Source of the DNA: VGKU01 sp964388785
Lineage (GTDB): Bacteria > Patescibacteriota > Patescibacteriia > UBA9934 > GWF2-40-263
NCBI GenBank assembly: GCA_964388785.1
Contig: CAYMBX010000014.1
Coordinates: 1 to 28,474, forward strand
Direction: 5' to 3'
DNA length: 28,474 bases
Position 1 is the first letter of the stretch, and every line of letters begins with the position of its first letter. Shown in pieces: positions 1-6,899 of the stretch. The position numbers and the translations under genes are program-made. The notes under the pieces are model-generated. The model did no database searches. It was given only the letters and a program-made list of their open reading frames with translations, and was not told where the DNA came from.

Positions 1-2
1 AG

Positions 3-398
3 AACATCACGATTCAGGGATCGACGGGACTTTCGGATGAAGAAATCGAACGGATGAAGCGTGATGCGGAATCGCACGCTGAGGAAGATAAAAAACAAAA
101 AGAAAAAGTGGAGCATCAGAATTTGGCGGAAACCATGATTTATACGGCCGAGAAAATGTTGAAGGATGCGGGGGACAAAGTGACGCCAGAGGAACGAAAA
201 GAGGTTGAAGAGAAGATTACAGCACTGAAGGCGGTCAAAGATGGTGATGACCATGAAGCGATCAAGAAGGCGGCGGACGAGTTGTCGGCTTCGGCGCAGA
301 AAGTGGGAGCGAAGATGTATGAGGGACAGGGGGCGAGTGGGGAGGAGAAAAAAGACGAACCGGTGGATGCGGAATTTAAGGAGAAGAAAGAAGAATAG
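3..398 (+). CDS. dnaK: DnaK (Hsp70) chaperone, C-terminal fragment
   Basis: This is the 3' end of an Hsp70 gene cut by the window edge. The open frame runs in from base 3. It starts with the end of the substrate-binding beta domain (ITIQGSTGLSDEEIERM), continues into the helical lid, which is rich in E, K and D (LAETMIYTAEKMLKDAG is typical), and ends in an acidic, low-complexity tail (EEKKDEPVDAEFKEKKEE) as in bacterial DnaK. The ATPase domain is outside the window. DnaK binds exposed hydrophobic stretches of client proteins in the cytosol and is driven by DnaJ, whose gene lies about 1.1 kb downstream on the same strand. The gene ends in TAG and is followed at once by a GC-rich hairpin. The assignment is secure; only the true start is unknown. 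Confidence 0.95.
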   Translation, partial: NITIQGSTGLSDEEIERMKRDAESHAEEDKKQKEKVEHQNLAETMIYTAEKMLKDAGDKVTPEERKEVEEKITALKAVKDGDDHEAIKKAADELSASAQKVGAKMYEGQGASGEEKKDEPVDAEFKEKKEE

Positions 399-410
399 TC
401 GGCAATGGGT

Positions 411-445
411 CCCCCGGGATTGCACTTCGCGTCAAATCCCGGGGG
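411..445 (+). terminator. GC-rich hairpin after dnaK
   Basis: An 11-bp perfect stem (CCCCCGGGATT with AATCCCGGGGG, loop of 13 nt) lies 12 nt after the dnaK stop. No clear T-run follows, so it is either a weak intrinsic terminator or an mRNA-end stabilising hairpin. Confidence 0.55.
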
Positions 446-481
446 TCACATTGTTGAAAGGAAATCGAGAGATCTCGAATT

Positions 482-907
482 ATGCAAAAAAATTACGAAT
501 ATTTCATGATTAGCCAAGTCGGTGTGTGGATTCGGGATGGGAAAGTGCTCATCTTGGAAGATGCCGGACATCCTGGGGAGTGGGTCATTCCGGGTGGGCG
601 TATCGATACGCAAGAAGATCCTAAAGTCGCGTTTGCGCGCGAGCTCAAAGAGGAGATTAATCTCGATTCATTCAATACAATCAAACGTCTCGACATGGAG
701 GTTTGGTACACGAAAACCAAACGGACGCCGTATTGCGCAGTTGCCTACTTGATTGAAAGCGATCAAAAAGAAATCGCCTTAAGTTTTGAACATACGCAAG
801 CAAAGTGGGTCAGTGAAGATGAACTCAAAGACTATCCGTTTTTGTGGGAATGTGCCGAGCGCTTTTTACGCGCCGGATTTCGCGAGTCGTCTCTTTCTAA
901 AACCTAA
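482..907 (+). CDS. Nudix hydrolase
   Basis: A 141-aa Nudix-fold protein. The Nudix box is intact around residues 39-61 (GRIDTQE, then seven residues, then RELKEEI), matching G-x5-E-x7-RE-U-x-EE-x-G-U except that the late Gly is Asn. The Glu residues of REXXEE bind the metal. Such enzymes cleave nucleoside diphosphates linked to another moiety, often house-cleaning of damaged or unwanted nucleotides; the substrate cannot be read from sequence. The start ATG has no clear Shine-Dalgarno site. It lies between the dnaK hairpin and the YbaK-type gene, 24 nt upstream of the latter, so the two are probably co-transcribed. The last codons and stop overlap a 17-nt sequence that recurs between dnaB and ybaB. 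Confidence 0.88.
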   Translation: MQKNYEYFMISQVGVWIRDGKVLILEDAGHPGEWVIPGGRIDTQEDPKVAFARELKEEINLDSFNTIKRLDMEVWYTKTKRTPYCAVAYLIESDQKEIALSFEHTQAKWVSEDELKDYPFLWECAERFLRAGFRESSLSKT

Positions 908-912
908 CACCT
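896..912 (+). repeat. 17-nt repeat TCTAAAACCTAACACCT, copy 1
   Basis: The sequence covers the last codons and stop of the Nudix gene and runs into the short gap before the next ATG. The surrounding gap repeats the theme (CCTAACACCT, CACCTAAAACC). An identical 17-mer sits on the minus strand at 12697-12713, again at a gene junction. Confidence 0.6.
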
Positions 913-931
913 CTCACCTAAAACCTTTCGC

Positions 932-1390
932 ATGTCCGTTTACGAAAAAATTATTGCAGCGCTTGAGGCGCATGGGTGCGCCTATAAAACACAGCATCAC
1001 GAGCCAACGCCTACAAGTCAGGACGCGGCTCGCGTGCGCGGTGTTGAATTGCACGCGGGTGCGAAAGCGCTCGTTGTACGTGGAGATAAAACCGGAATGT
1101 TTTATCTTTTTGTCATGCCCGCCGATCTGAAATTGGATGGACCGTCCGTACGGGCGTTGATTGGCGAGCGCATTAGTTTTGCGCAAGATCCGCTTGCCGT
1201 CACTGGTTGTGTGCCGGGTTCGGTTCCGCCGTTTGGTTCTATTTTGGGATTACAAACGTATGCGGATTCTCGTCTCGCCGAGAACGAGACGATTCACTTT
1301 AATGCCGGTTCGCTCACTGATTCCGTAAGCATGCCATACTCCGCCTACATTGAAATCGAAAATCCGATTATTGCAAAGATTGCCAAATGA
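932..1390 (+). CDS. YbaK/EbsC-type aminoacyl-tRNA deacylase
   Basis: A 152-aa single-domain member of the YbaK/ProRS-INS family, which hydrolyses mischarged aminoacyl-tRNAs (for example Cys- or Ala-tRNAPro) in trans. Family landmarks are HEPTPTSQDAARVRG near residues 27-41, GAKALVVRG near 45-53, the PFGSILGLQTYAD segment near 104-116, and FNAGS near 128-132. The length equals that of free-standing family members. The start ATG follows a 24-nt gap after the Nudix gene and lacks a Shine-Dalgarno site. The amino-acid specificity (YbaK, ProX or other) cannot be assigned from the motifs alone. Confidence 0.88.
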   Translation: MSVYEKIIAALEAHGCAYKTQHHEPTPTSQDAARVRGVELHAGAKALVVRGDKTGMFYLFVMPADLKLDGPSVRALIGERISFAQDPLAVTGCVPGSVPPFGSILGLQTYADSRLAENETIHFNAGSLTDSVSMPYSAYIEIENPIIAKIAK

Positions 1391-1397
1391 GTTGTTT

Positions 1398-1482
1398 TGT
1401 CATCCTGAGCCCGTCTCGGCGGGGCGAAGGATCCCGAAAGTCTTGAGATCCTTCGCTCGCCTGCGGCTCGCTCAGGATGACA
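1398..1482. repeat. Hairpin repeat, GTCATCCTGAGC family, copy 1
   Basis: Terminal inverted repeats TGTCATCCTGAGC and GCTCAGGATGACA enclose a second stem CGAAGGATC/GATCCTTCG. The element starts 7 nt after the YbaK-type stop and ends 34 nt before the dnaJ start. A diverged copy lies at 21046-21154. From general knowledge, hairpins with GTCATCCTGAGC and GAAGGATC arms recur in many unrelated environmental bacterial genomes. Confidence 0.75.
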
Positions 1483-1516
1483 GAAAATGAACAATCGGGA
1501 TGACAAGAGGAAAGTT

Positions 1517-2575
1517 ATGCCCAAAGACTATTACCAAACATTAGGTGTTTCAAAATCCGCTTCTCAGGAAGAAATCAAACAGGCCTTCCGCAAACTTGCA
1601 CACCAATATCATCCCGATAAACAAGGTGGAGATGAAGCGAAGTTCAAAGAGATCAACGAGGCGTATCAAGTGCTTGGGGACGAAAAAAAGCGGGCACAAT
1701 ACGATCAATTTGGTTCATCCGCATTTGAAAATGGTGGATTCGGCGGTGCCGGACAAGGGTTCGGTGGATTTTCCGGATTCCAAGGCGCAGGTTTCGGTTT
1801 TGAAGATCTTGGAGATATTTTTGGTGACGTGTTCGGCGGGGGGCGACATGCACGCACTCCGCGCGGAAACGACATTCAAATGGATGTCGAGCTTGAGTTT
1901 CGCGACAGCGTATTCGGAGTAGATAAAACCATCACGCTCACAAAACCTTCTGCTTGCGCACGTTGTGGTGGAACGGGTGGGGAACCTGGCTCTGGTATGG
2001 AAACGTGCAAGACATGTCATGGGGCCGGCGTGGAGGTGAGTGTGCAACGGACCATACTTGGAAATATTCAAAGTAAACGAACATGTTCGACCTGTCAGGG
2101 AGTTGGAGAGATTCCGAAGCAGATGTGTTCGACCTGTCGGGGATCCGGAACGGAACGCTCATCTCGTTCACTCGTCGTCACGATTCCCGGGGGAATTGAG
2201 AACGGGGCTGTATTGCGCGTGCGAGGCGAGGGGGAATTTGTGAAGAGTGGTACGCCCGGCGATCTCTTTGTGCGTGTATTTGTGAAGCCGGATCGTCGGT
2301 TCGAGCGCGATGGTTTTGATCTTTATTCGGAGGCAAAAATCGGGTTTACGCAAGCGGCGCTTGGAACGGCTATTGATGTGGAGACGATCGATGGGAAGGC
2401 TGAACTGAAAATTCCGGGCGGCACGCAATCCGGAACGCAATTTCGTTTGCGAGGGAAGGGAGTGCAGAGCGCTCGAGGTCGCGGGGATCAAATTGTCACC
2501 GTCCATGTCACCACTCCACGAAAATTAGACCGTAAGCAGAGGAAGCTGCTCGAAGAGCTTGATTTGAAGGAGTAG
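1517..2575 (+). CDS. dnaJ: DnaJ (Hsp40) co-chaperone
   Basis: A 352-aa type I DnaJ that stimulates DnaK ATPase activity and delivers clients. It has a J domain with the HPD motif near residue 33 (HQYHPDKQGG), a Gly/Phe-rich linker around residues 70-115, and a zinc-binding domain with four CxxCxGxG-type repeats (CARCGGTG, CKTCHGAG, CSTCQGVG, CSTCRGSG). The C-terminal substrate-binding domains follow, ending in LDRKQRKLLEELDLKE. I chose the ATG giving MPKDYYQTLG because it matches the family start and has GAGG 6 nt upstream; an ATG 30 nt earlier would add ten non-conserved residues that overlap repeat-derived sequence. It belongs with dnaK upstream and is followed by tgt, with a family 1 hairpin between. 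Confidence 0.96.
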   Translation: MPKDYYQTLGVSKSASQEEIKQAFRKLAHQYHPDKQGGDEAKFKEINEAYQVLGDEKKRAQYDQFGSSAFENGGFGGAGQGFGGFSGFQGAGFGFEDLGDIFGDVFGGGRHARTPRGNDIQMDVELEFRDSVFGVDKTITLTKPSACARCGGTGGEPGSGMETCKTCHGAGVEVSVQRTILGNIQSKRTCSTCQGVGEIPKQMCSTCRGSGTERSSRSLVVTIPGGIENGAVLRVRGEGEFVKSGTPGDLFVRVFVKPDRRFERDGFDLYSEAKIGFTQAALGTAIDVETIDGKAELKIPGGTQSGTQFRLRGKGVQSARGRGDQIVTVHVTTPRKLDRKQRKLLEELDLKE

Positions 2576-2587
2576 ATATTACAAACC

Positions 2588-2652
2588 TCCATCCTGACAG
2601 ACGATATTGCTCTGTCGAGAGCACGCAGACAGAGCAATATCGTCCACCAAAC
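2588..2652 (-). repeat. Family 1 hairpin element, copy 1 (dnaJ-tgt gap)
   Basis: A perfect 17-bp stem (arms 2600-2616 and 2628-2644) with an 11-nt loop. Outside the arms lie TCCATCCTGACA on the left and CCACCAAAC on the right. Read on the minus strand it is TTTGGTGG, arm ending GCTCTGTC, loop TGCGTGCTCTC, opposite arm, TGTCAGGATGGA. The flanks and loop recur in three other copies (3858, 8847, 18119), but the arms do not. It ends just before the tgt start codon, so it would fold in the tgt 5' region of a dnaJ-tgt transcript. Confidence 0.85.
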
Positions 2653-2655
2653 ATT

Positions 2656-3831
2656 ATGTTTCAAATACTGCTTCAAAAAAGCAAAGCTCGACGCGGACAA
2701 CTTACGACGGCGCACGGAACGATTGAGACTCCGTTCTTCATGCCGATCGCCACAAAAGGCGCAGTTAAGTCTCTGTCGACCGTGGACATGGAGGCGCTCG
2801 GAGCCCAAATTTTACTTTCCAACACATATCATCTGATGCTTCGTCCGGGTCTTGAGGAAATCAAATCACTTGGCGGTCTTCACACATTCATGCGGTGGGA
2901 CAAACCCATTTTGACGGATAGCGGCGGTTATCAAGTGTTCAGTCTTTCACGCATGAATCGTATCACCGAAGAGGGCGTGATATTTCAATCGCATATTGAC
3001 GGTTCGCGCATTCATCTGACTCCTGAACTTTCAATGCAAATGCAACACGCAATCGGTTCGGATATTCGCATGCAGTTTGATGATGTTGCCGCGGGTGATT
3101 CATCGTATGAGCGATACGCCGATGCTATGGAGCGTTCACTGAGATGGGCAGCACGTTCAAAACAATCTTTTCTAAGCCGTACTGATCGTGACGAAGGGAG
3201 CAGTGGCGACAAGTCCGCTGGCCCGGAGTCACGATCAGTACGACACCCACTTCTCTTTGGTATCGTTCAAGGTGGGACGCATGAGGATTTGCGCCAACGA
3301 TCAGCCGAGGGATTGGTCGAGATCGGGTTTGACGGCTATGCCATCGGTGGGCTATCCGTTGGGGAACCAAAGCAAGATTGTTATCGATACACCGAATTCA
3401 CGACTCGTTTTCTCCCCGAAGATAAACCTCGCTATTTTATGGGCGGCGGGATGCCGGAGGAGATCGTCTACTATAACTCGGTCGGGGTGGATTTGTTTGA
3501 TTGCGTAATTCCAACACGCAATGCTCGACATGGGTCATTGTTCGTGTGGCAAGAAGATCCATCGACAATCGACTTTGGGCGTGTGGCGGAGCAGGTGATG
3601 AATCCTACATTTTATTCTATCAAGCGGATCATTAACGAACAGTACAAATTTGATACGTCTCCTGTGGACACGCGCTGTCCCTGCGAATTGTGCACCAACT
3701 ACAGCGCCGCTTATCTCCGTCATTTGTTCGTCACGCAAGAACTTCTTGCCTATCGCCTCGCCACCCTCCACAACCTTACCTTCTACCTCACCCTCATGCG
3801 CTCGTTACGATCATGGTTGGAGGGAAAGTGA
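2656..3831 (+). CDS. tgt: tRNA-guanine transglycosylase (queuine/preQ1 insertion)
   Basis: A 391-aa enzyme that exchanges guanine-34 for preQ1 in tRNAs with GUN anticodons. Hallmarks are DSGGYQVFS (near residue 90), the base-recognition segment LLFGIVQGGTHEDLR (near 198), GGLSVGEP, YFMGGG, DLFDCVIPTRNARHG with the nucleophile Asp, and the zinc site CPCELC followed by a downstream His. Residues 175-195 (RTDRDEGSSG and following) form an extra segment where family members such as the Zymomonas enzyme have only a short loop. Its DNA (3179-3241) is a 63-nt palindromic element related to intergenic copies at 19588 and 25126. There is no Shine-Dalgarno site; a large hairpin ends 11 nt before the ATG. 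Confidence 0.96.
   Translation: MFQILLQKSKARRGQLTTAHGTIETPFFMPIATKGAVKSLSTVDMEALGAQILLSNTYHLMLRPGLEEIKSLGGLHTFMRWDKPILTDSGGYQVFSLSRMNRITEEGVIFQSHIDGSRIHLTPELSMQMQHAIGSDIRMQFDDVAAGDSSYERYADAMERSLRWAARSKQSFLSRTDRDEGSSGDKSAGPESRSVRHPLLFGIVQGGTHEDLRQRSAEGLVEIGFDGYAIGGLSVGEPKQDCYRYTEFTTRFLPEDKPRYFMGGGMPEEIVYYNSVGVDLFDCVIPTRNARHGSLFVWQEDPSTIDFGRVAEQVMNPTFYSIKRIINEQYKFDTSPVDTRCPCELCTNYSAAYLRHLFVTQELLAYRLATLHNLTFYLTLMRSLRSWLEGK
3179..3241 (+). repeat. Family 3 palindromic element inside the tgt coding sequence
   Basis: Perfect 14-bp arms GTACTGATCGTGAC and GTCACGATCAGTAC enclose a 35-nt core that begins GAAGGGAGCAGTGGCGAC and ends GTCCGCTGGCCCGGA. This core aligns with the core at 19606-19642, which begins GAAGGGGAACAACGGCGA and ends GTCCGTTGGCCCCGGAG, and with the reverse complement of 25141-25176. 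The outer arms of the three copies are unrelated. The element is 63 nt, keeps the tgt frame, and codes for a Ser/Asp/Gly/Arg-rich loop of 21 residues. Confidence 0.8.
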
Positions 3832-3857
3832 AAACAAGAGGAAAAAGAAGTTCAACG

Positions 3858-3923
3858 TCCATCCTGACACGGCAGTTAAGCTCGTTCTGCGAGCTCTCGA
3901 ACGAGCTTTACTGCCCACCAAAC
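3858..3923 (-). repeat. Family 1 hairpin element, copy 2 (after tgt)
   Basis: A 17-bp stem with one T-T mismatch (arms 3871-3887 and 3899-3915) and an 11-nt loop, flanked by TCCATCCTGACA and CCACCAAAC exactly as in copy 1. The loop reads TGCGAGCTCTC on the plus strand. That is the orientation opposite to the one expected from the flanks when compared with the other three copies. Confidence 0.85.
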
Positions 3924-3964
3924 GTTTGTATTCGCCCTTCTATTTCGACCTCACCTTTCTGTGC

Positions 3965-3970
3965 TAAAAT
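3965..3970 (+). promoter_or_regulatory. -10 box, putative leaderless promoter of the small membrane protein operon
   Basis: TAAAAT preceded by TGTGC (extended -10, TGnTAAAAT) ends 9 nt before the ATG at 3980. Transcription would begin almost at the start codon. Confidence 0.5.
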
Positions 3971-3979
3971 AGGATCGCT

Positions 3980-4321
3980 ATGATCCTCCAGCTTTTTCTC
4001 ATGCGTACGCTGGGTTTTCCGGTCTGGTGGTACGGAAAGGGACTCGCGGAATGTCTCAAATGGCTTTTGACGTCGATTTCTTCCGTTTCCAACAGTCTCG
4101 CGATTCGAGTTTGGATGAAAAATTTGTTTGTTCCGATGTATGGCGATACGTCCGCTGCCGGTCGCGCGATTAGTTTTTTTATTCGGCTTGTCATGATTCT
4201 CGTCCGCGGCGTCGGCATTATTCTGTACTCGATTCTGCTCATCGGTGTTTTTTTAACTTATCTCATTTTGCCGTTTGCTGCCGTTATCGGAGTGCTCTAT
4301 CACGCGTCGTCCCTCTTTTAA
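3980..4321 (+). CDS. Small membrane protein of unknown function
   Basis: A 113-aa protein with no family I can name. The C-terminal half has two strong hydrophobic segments (about residues 63-82, FFIRLVMILVRGVGIILYSI, and 84-106), and an amphipathic N-terminal half contains W and Y residues (FPVWWYGKGLAECLKWLL). Its stop is separated from the ClpC-like gene by one nucleotide, so the two are surely translated from one mRNA and may form a membrane complex; that is inference from context. The ATG is preceded by a -10-like box 9 nt upstream and no Shine-Dalgarno site. Confidence 0.7.
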   Translation: MILQLFLMRTLGFPVWWYGKGLAECLKWLLTSISSVSNSLAIRVWMKNLFVPMYGDTSAAGRAISFFIRLVMILVRGVGIILYSILLIGVFLTYLILPFAAVIGVLYHASSLF

Positions 4322-4322
4322 T

Positions 4323-6899
4323 ATGCCGAATTATCGAGTCGTCATCGGCAAGAAACAATATGTGTGGGGACGCGAACTCTCCACACACGCGATTGAATTG
4401 CGCCAAGCCCGCAAGCAGGCGGAAGGGTTTGTCGGGGTCATTTTTTTGCTCATTGCCGGCGTCTCGATTGTCGGCTTTTTGCTTCATGGGCTTTTGGCCG
4501 ATTTTTCGCTTCTCGTTCCAAACGTCGGCGCGTTCTCCCTCTCATTCGGGTTACTTTTTGGGATGCTTGCTGTCGCACACTTGGTCCAAACAACTGCGAA
4601 GAAGCATACGATTCCGATCAGACCTCTTTCCGAACCCGCTCCGTCCATCGAACCGTGGCAAGAAGAAAGCACCCCGAATGTGGACGTAGCCTCTCTGTTT
4701 GACGCGGACGCATCTTCCGTTGTTGATCAGGCGTTTGCACTTGCCAAGCAGTTCGGTCATGCCCAGGTCGAAGCTCTTCACTTGTTTATCGCCGCGCTTT
4801 CAGACGACAATGCGGCTGCGGTTGTCGGTCGCCTTCAGATTCAATTTGAGAAGATCAAAGATCCACTCGGGCGTCGTTTGGCATCCCGCCAACTCGGAGA
4901 GAGCACGGCTCTTTCACCAGAGGCGGAAGAGACGCTTCTTGCGGCCTTTGTGAATGCATACATGCACAATCGACAGGTCGTGAATGCATTTGAGATTTTT
5001 TACGAAGCGTTTGGGCGCGATGCGTTCATTCAAGAATTGTTTTTTGATCAAAGCGTGACCGTCGAGCAATTTTCAAACATGGTTGCCTGGGTGCGCATTC
5101 ATGAACAAATGCGCGAACGGTATGAACGGTTTCGACGTGCCGCTCAACTCAAACCGACGGGGGCGATGAACCGGTCCATGACGTCAATCGCGACTCCAAC
5201 GTTGGATGCGTTTTCTGAAGATTTGACAACCGCGGCTGTGCAAGGTCGGACCGGGATTTTGGTTGGGCGAGAAAAAGAAATTGAAGAAATTTTTCGGGTG
5301 ATTGAAGGCGGGCGACAAAGTGCCGTGTTGGTCGGATCCGAGGGGGTGGGGAAACAAGCGTTACTTGAGGGCATCGCGGGATTGATGGTTGAGGAATTGG
5401 TGCCAGAGATCTTACAAGATAAGCGTTTGGTCCGCATTTCGCTGCCGCAGGTACTTTCCGGTGTGGAACCGCAGGCGGCGCAAGAGCGCATGATGTCTGT
5501 GTTGTCCGAAGTGATTCGATCCGGAAATATCATTCTGGCGATTACGGATATTGAACAAATCCCGGGAGATTTGGCAAATCTGCTCGTCGACGTGCTTTCC
5601 CGCGGCAGTACATTTGTGATTGCAACGACAACTCCGCAAGGGTATGTCGAATCGATCGAACGTTCCGTGCTGGGTCGTACGTTCGAAAAAGTGACGGTGA
5701 ATGAGCCGGAAACGTCGGAGGCGATCCGTATCCTTGAATCGAAAGCGCTATCCATCGAAGCACAACACAATGTGTCATTTACCTACATGGCTCTTGAGTC
5801 CATTGTGTCCCTTTCGGACCGGTTCATGCACGAGAGCTTTCTTCCTAAAAAGGCCATTGAAATTGCAAAAGAAGTCGCCTTGATGGTTTCAAAAGAACGG
5901 GGCGAGCAGGCGCTTGTGACCGTCGAGGATGTCGAAAAGATCGTTTCCGAAAAAACCGGAGTGCCCACAACGCGTGTTGCCGAACAAGAAAAAGAAACGC
6001 TTTTGCATTTGGAAGAACGGATGCATGGACGTGTGGTGGGACAAGAAGAAGCCGTGAACGCTGTTTCATCTGCATTGCGTCGCGCTCGTACGCAGCTTCG
6101 CAGTGAACAGCGACCGATTGCCACATTCCTTTTTTTGGGGCCAACCGGTGTGGGAAAGACTGAACTTGCAAAAACCGTTGCGGAAACGTATTTCGGCAAT
6201 GAAGATAATATGATTCGTCTGGACATGTCGGAATACCAACAGGCGGACAGTATTGCTCGTTTGATTGGTCGTCCGGGGACGAATGAGGGTGGATTGTTGA
6301 CTGAGGCGGTACGTAAACAACCGTTTGCTCTGATCTTGCTTGACGAGTTTGAAAAAGCGGATCCGAACATTCTCAATTTGTTCCTTCAAGTATTTGATGA
6401 CGGCCGTCTCACGGATGCGGGGGGTCGAACAATCGATTTCACCAACACGATTTTAATCGCCACATCCAATGCGGGCACGGCGTACATTCAAGATGCGGTG
6501 AAACAGGGGACTGATCCTGCGCAAATGAAAACACACCTTCTTGAAGAGGAACTGAAAGGGATTTATCGTCCGGAATTGCTGAATCGTTTCGATGGCGTCA
6601 TCGTGTTTACACCGTTAACCCAAGAGGAAATCGTGGAAATTACCAGACGAATGATCGCCTCGGTGGCAAGTCGGTTGGAAGCGAAAGGCATTCATTTCCG
6701 AGCGTCGGAAGAAGTGATCGTTGCGCTTGCCCGGAAAGGATATGATCCGATCTTCGGTGCACGTCCGCTGCGTCGGTTGGTGCAAGAAGAAATCGATAAC
6801 GCCATTGCGCAGGCACTGCTCAAAGATGAAGTAAAACGTCGGGACACCATTGTGCTTGAACCGTCAGGTATTCGCATTGAACAGGCCGAATCCCTATGA
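4323..6899 (+). CDS. Membrane-anchored ClpC-like double AAA+ ATPase
   Basis: 858 aa. Two hydrophobic segments near the N-terminus (about residues 36-58 and 67-89) are followed by a Clp N-like helical domain (about 120-260), then AAA-1, a middle region and AAA-2. AAA-1 looks degenerate: its Walker A is GSEGVGKQ (about 338-345; the Thr/Ser after Lys is Gln) and the Walker B region reads ILAITDIEQ, not a DE pair. AAA-2 is complete: GPTGVGKTE (about 606), LILLDEFEKA (about 670), sensor ATSNAG, arginine-finger context ELLNRFDG, and sensor 2 GARPLRR. ClpC/ClpB relatives unfold or disaggregate proteins; the anchor suggests work at the membrane. I see no clear ClpP-docking loop and no clpP in the window. 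I start at ATG 4323, 1 nt after the upstream stop; an ATG 48 nt earlier lies inside that gene. Confidence 0.9.
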   Translation: MPNYRVVIGKKQYVWGRELSTHAIELRQARKQAEGFVGVIFLLIAGVSIVGFLLHGLLADFSLLVPNVGAFSLSFGLLFGMLAVAHLVQTTAKKHTIPIRPLSEPAPSIEPWQEESTPNVDVASLFDADASSVVDQAFALAKQFGHAQVEALHLFIAALSDDNAAAVVGRLQIQFEKIKDPLGRRLASRQLGESTALSPEAEETLLAAFVNAYMHNRQVVNAFEIFYEAFGRDAFIQELFFDQSVTVEQFSNMVAWVRIHEQMRERYERFRRAAQLKPTGAMNRSMTSIATPTLDAFSEDLTTAAVQGRTGILVGREKEIEEIFRVIEGGRQSAVLVGSEGVGKQALLEGIAGLMVEELVPEILQDKRLVRISLPQVLSGVEPQAAQERMMSVLSEVIRSGNIILAITDIEQIPGDLANLLVDVLSRGSTFVIATTTPQGYVESIERSVLGRTFEKVTVNEPETSEAIRILESKALSIEAQHNVSFTYMALESIVSLSDRFMHESFLPKKAIEIAKEVALMVSKERGEQALVTVEDVEKIVSEKTGVPTTRVAEQEKETLLHLEERMHGRVVGQEEAVNAVSSALRRARTQLRSEQRPIATFLFLGPTGVGKTELAKTVAETYFGNEDNMIRLDMSEYQQADSIARLIGRPGTNEGGLLTEAVRKQPFALILLDEFEKADPNILNLFLQVFDDGRLTDAGGRTIDFTNTILIATSNAGTAYIQDAVKQGTDPAQMKTHLLEEELKGIYRPELLNRFDGVIVFTPLTQEEIVEITRRMIASVASRLEAKGIHFRASEEVIVALARKGYDPIFGARPLRRLVQEEIDNAIAQALLKDEVKRRDTIVLEPSGIRIEQAESL

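Noticed and set aside
2588..2652. Family 1 hairpins as ordinary intrinsic terminators
   Set aside because: None of the four is followed by a T-run, and the conserved flanks and loop are not explained by termination.
5144..5770. A 208-aa minus-strand frame inside the ClpC-like gene
   Set aside because: Shadow of a gene with strong AAA+ motifs; Ser/Arg/Thr-rich with no start signals.
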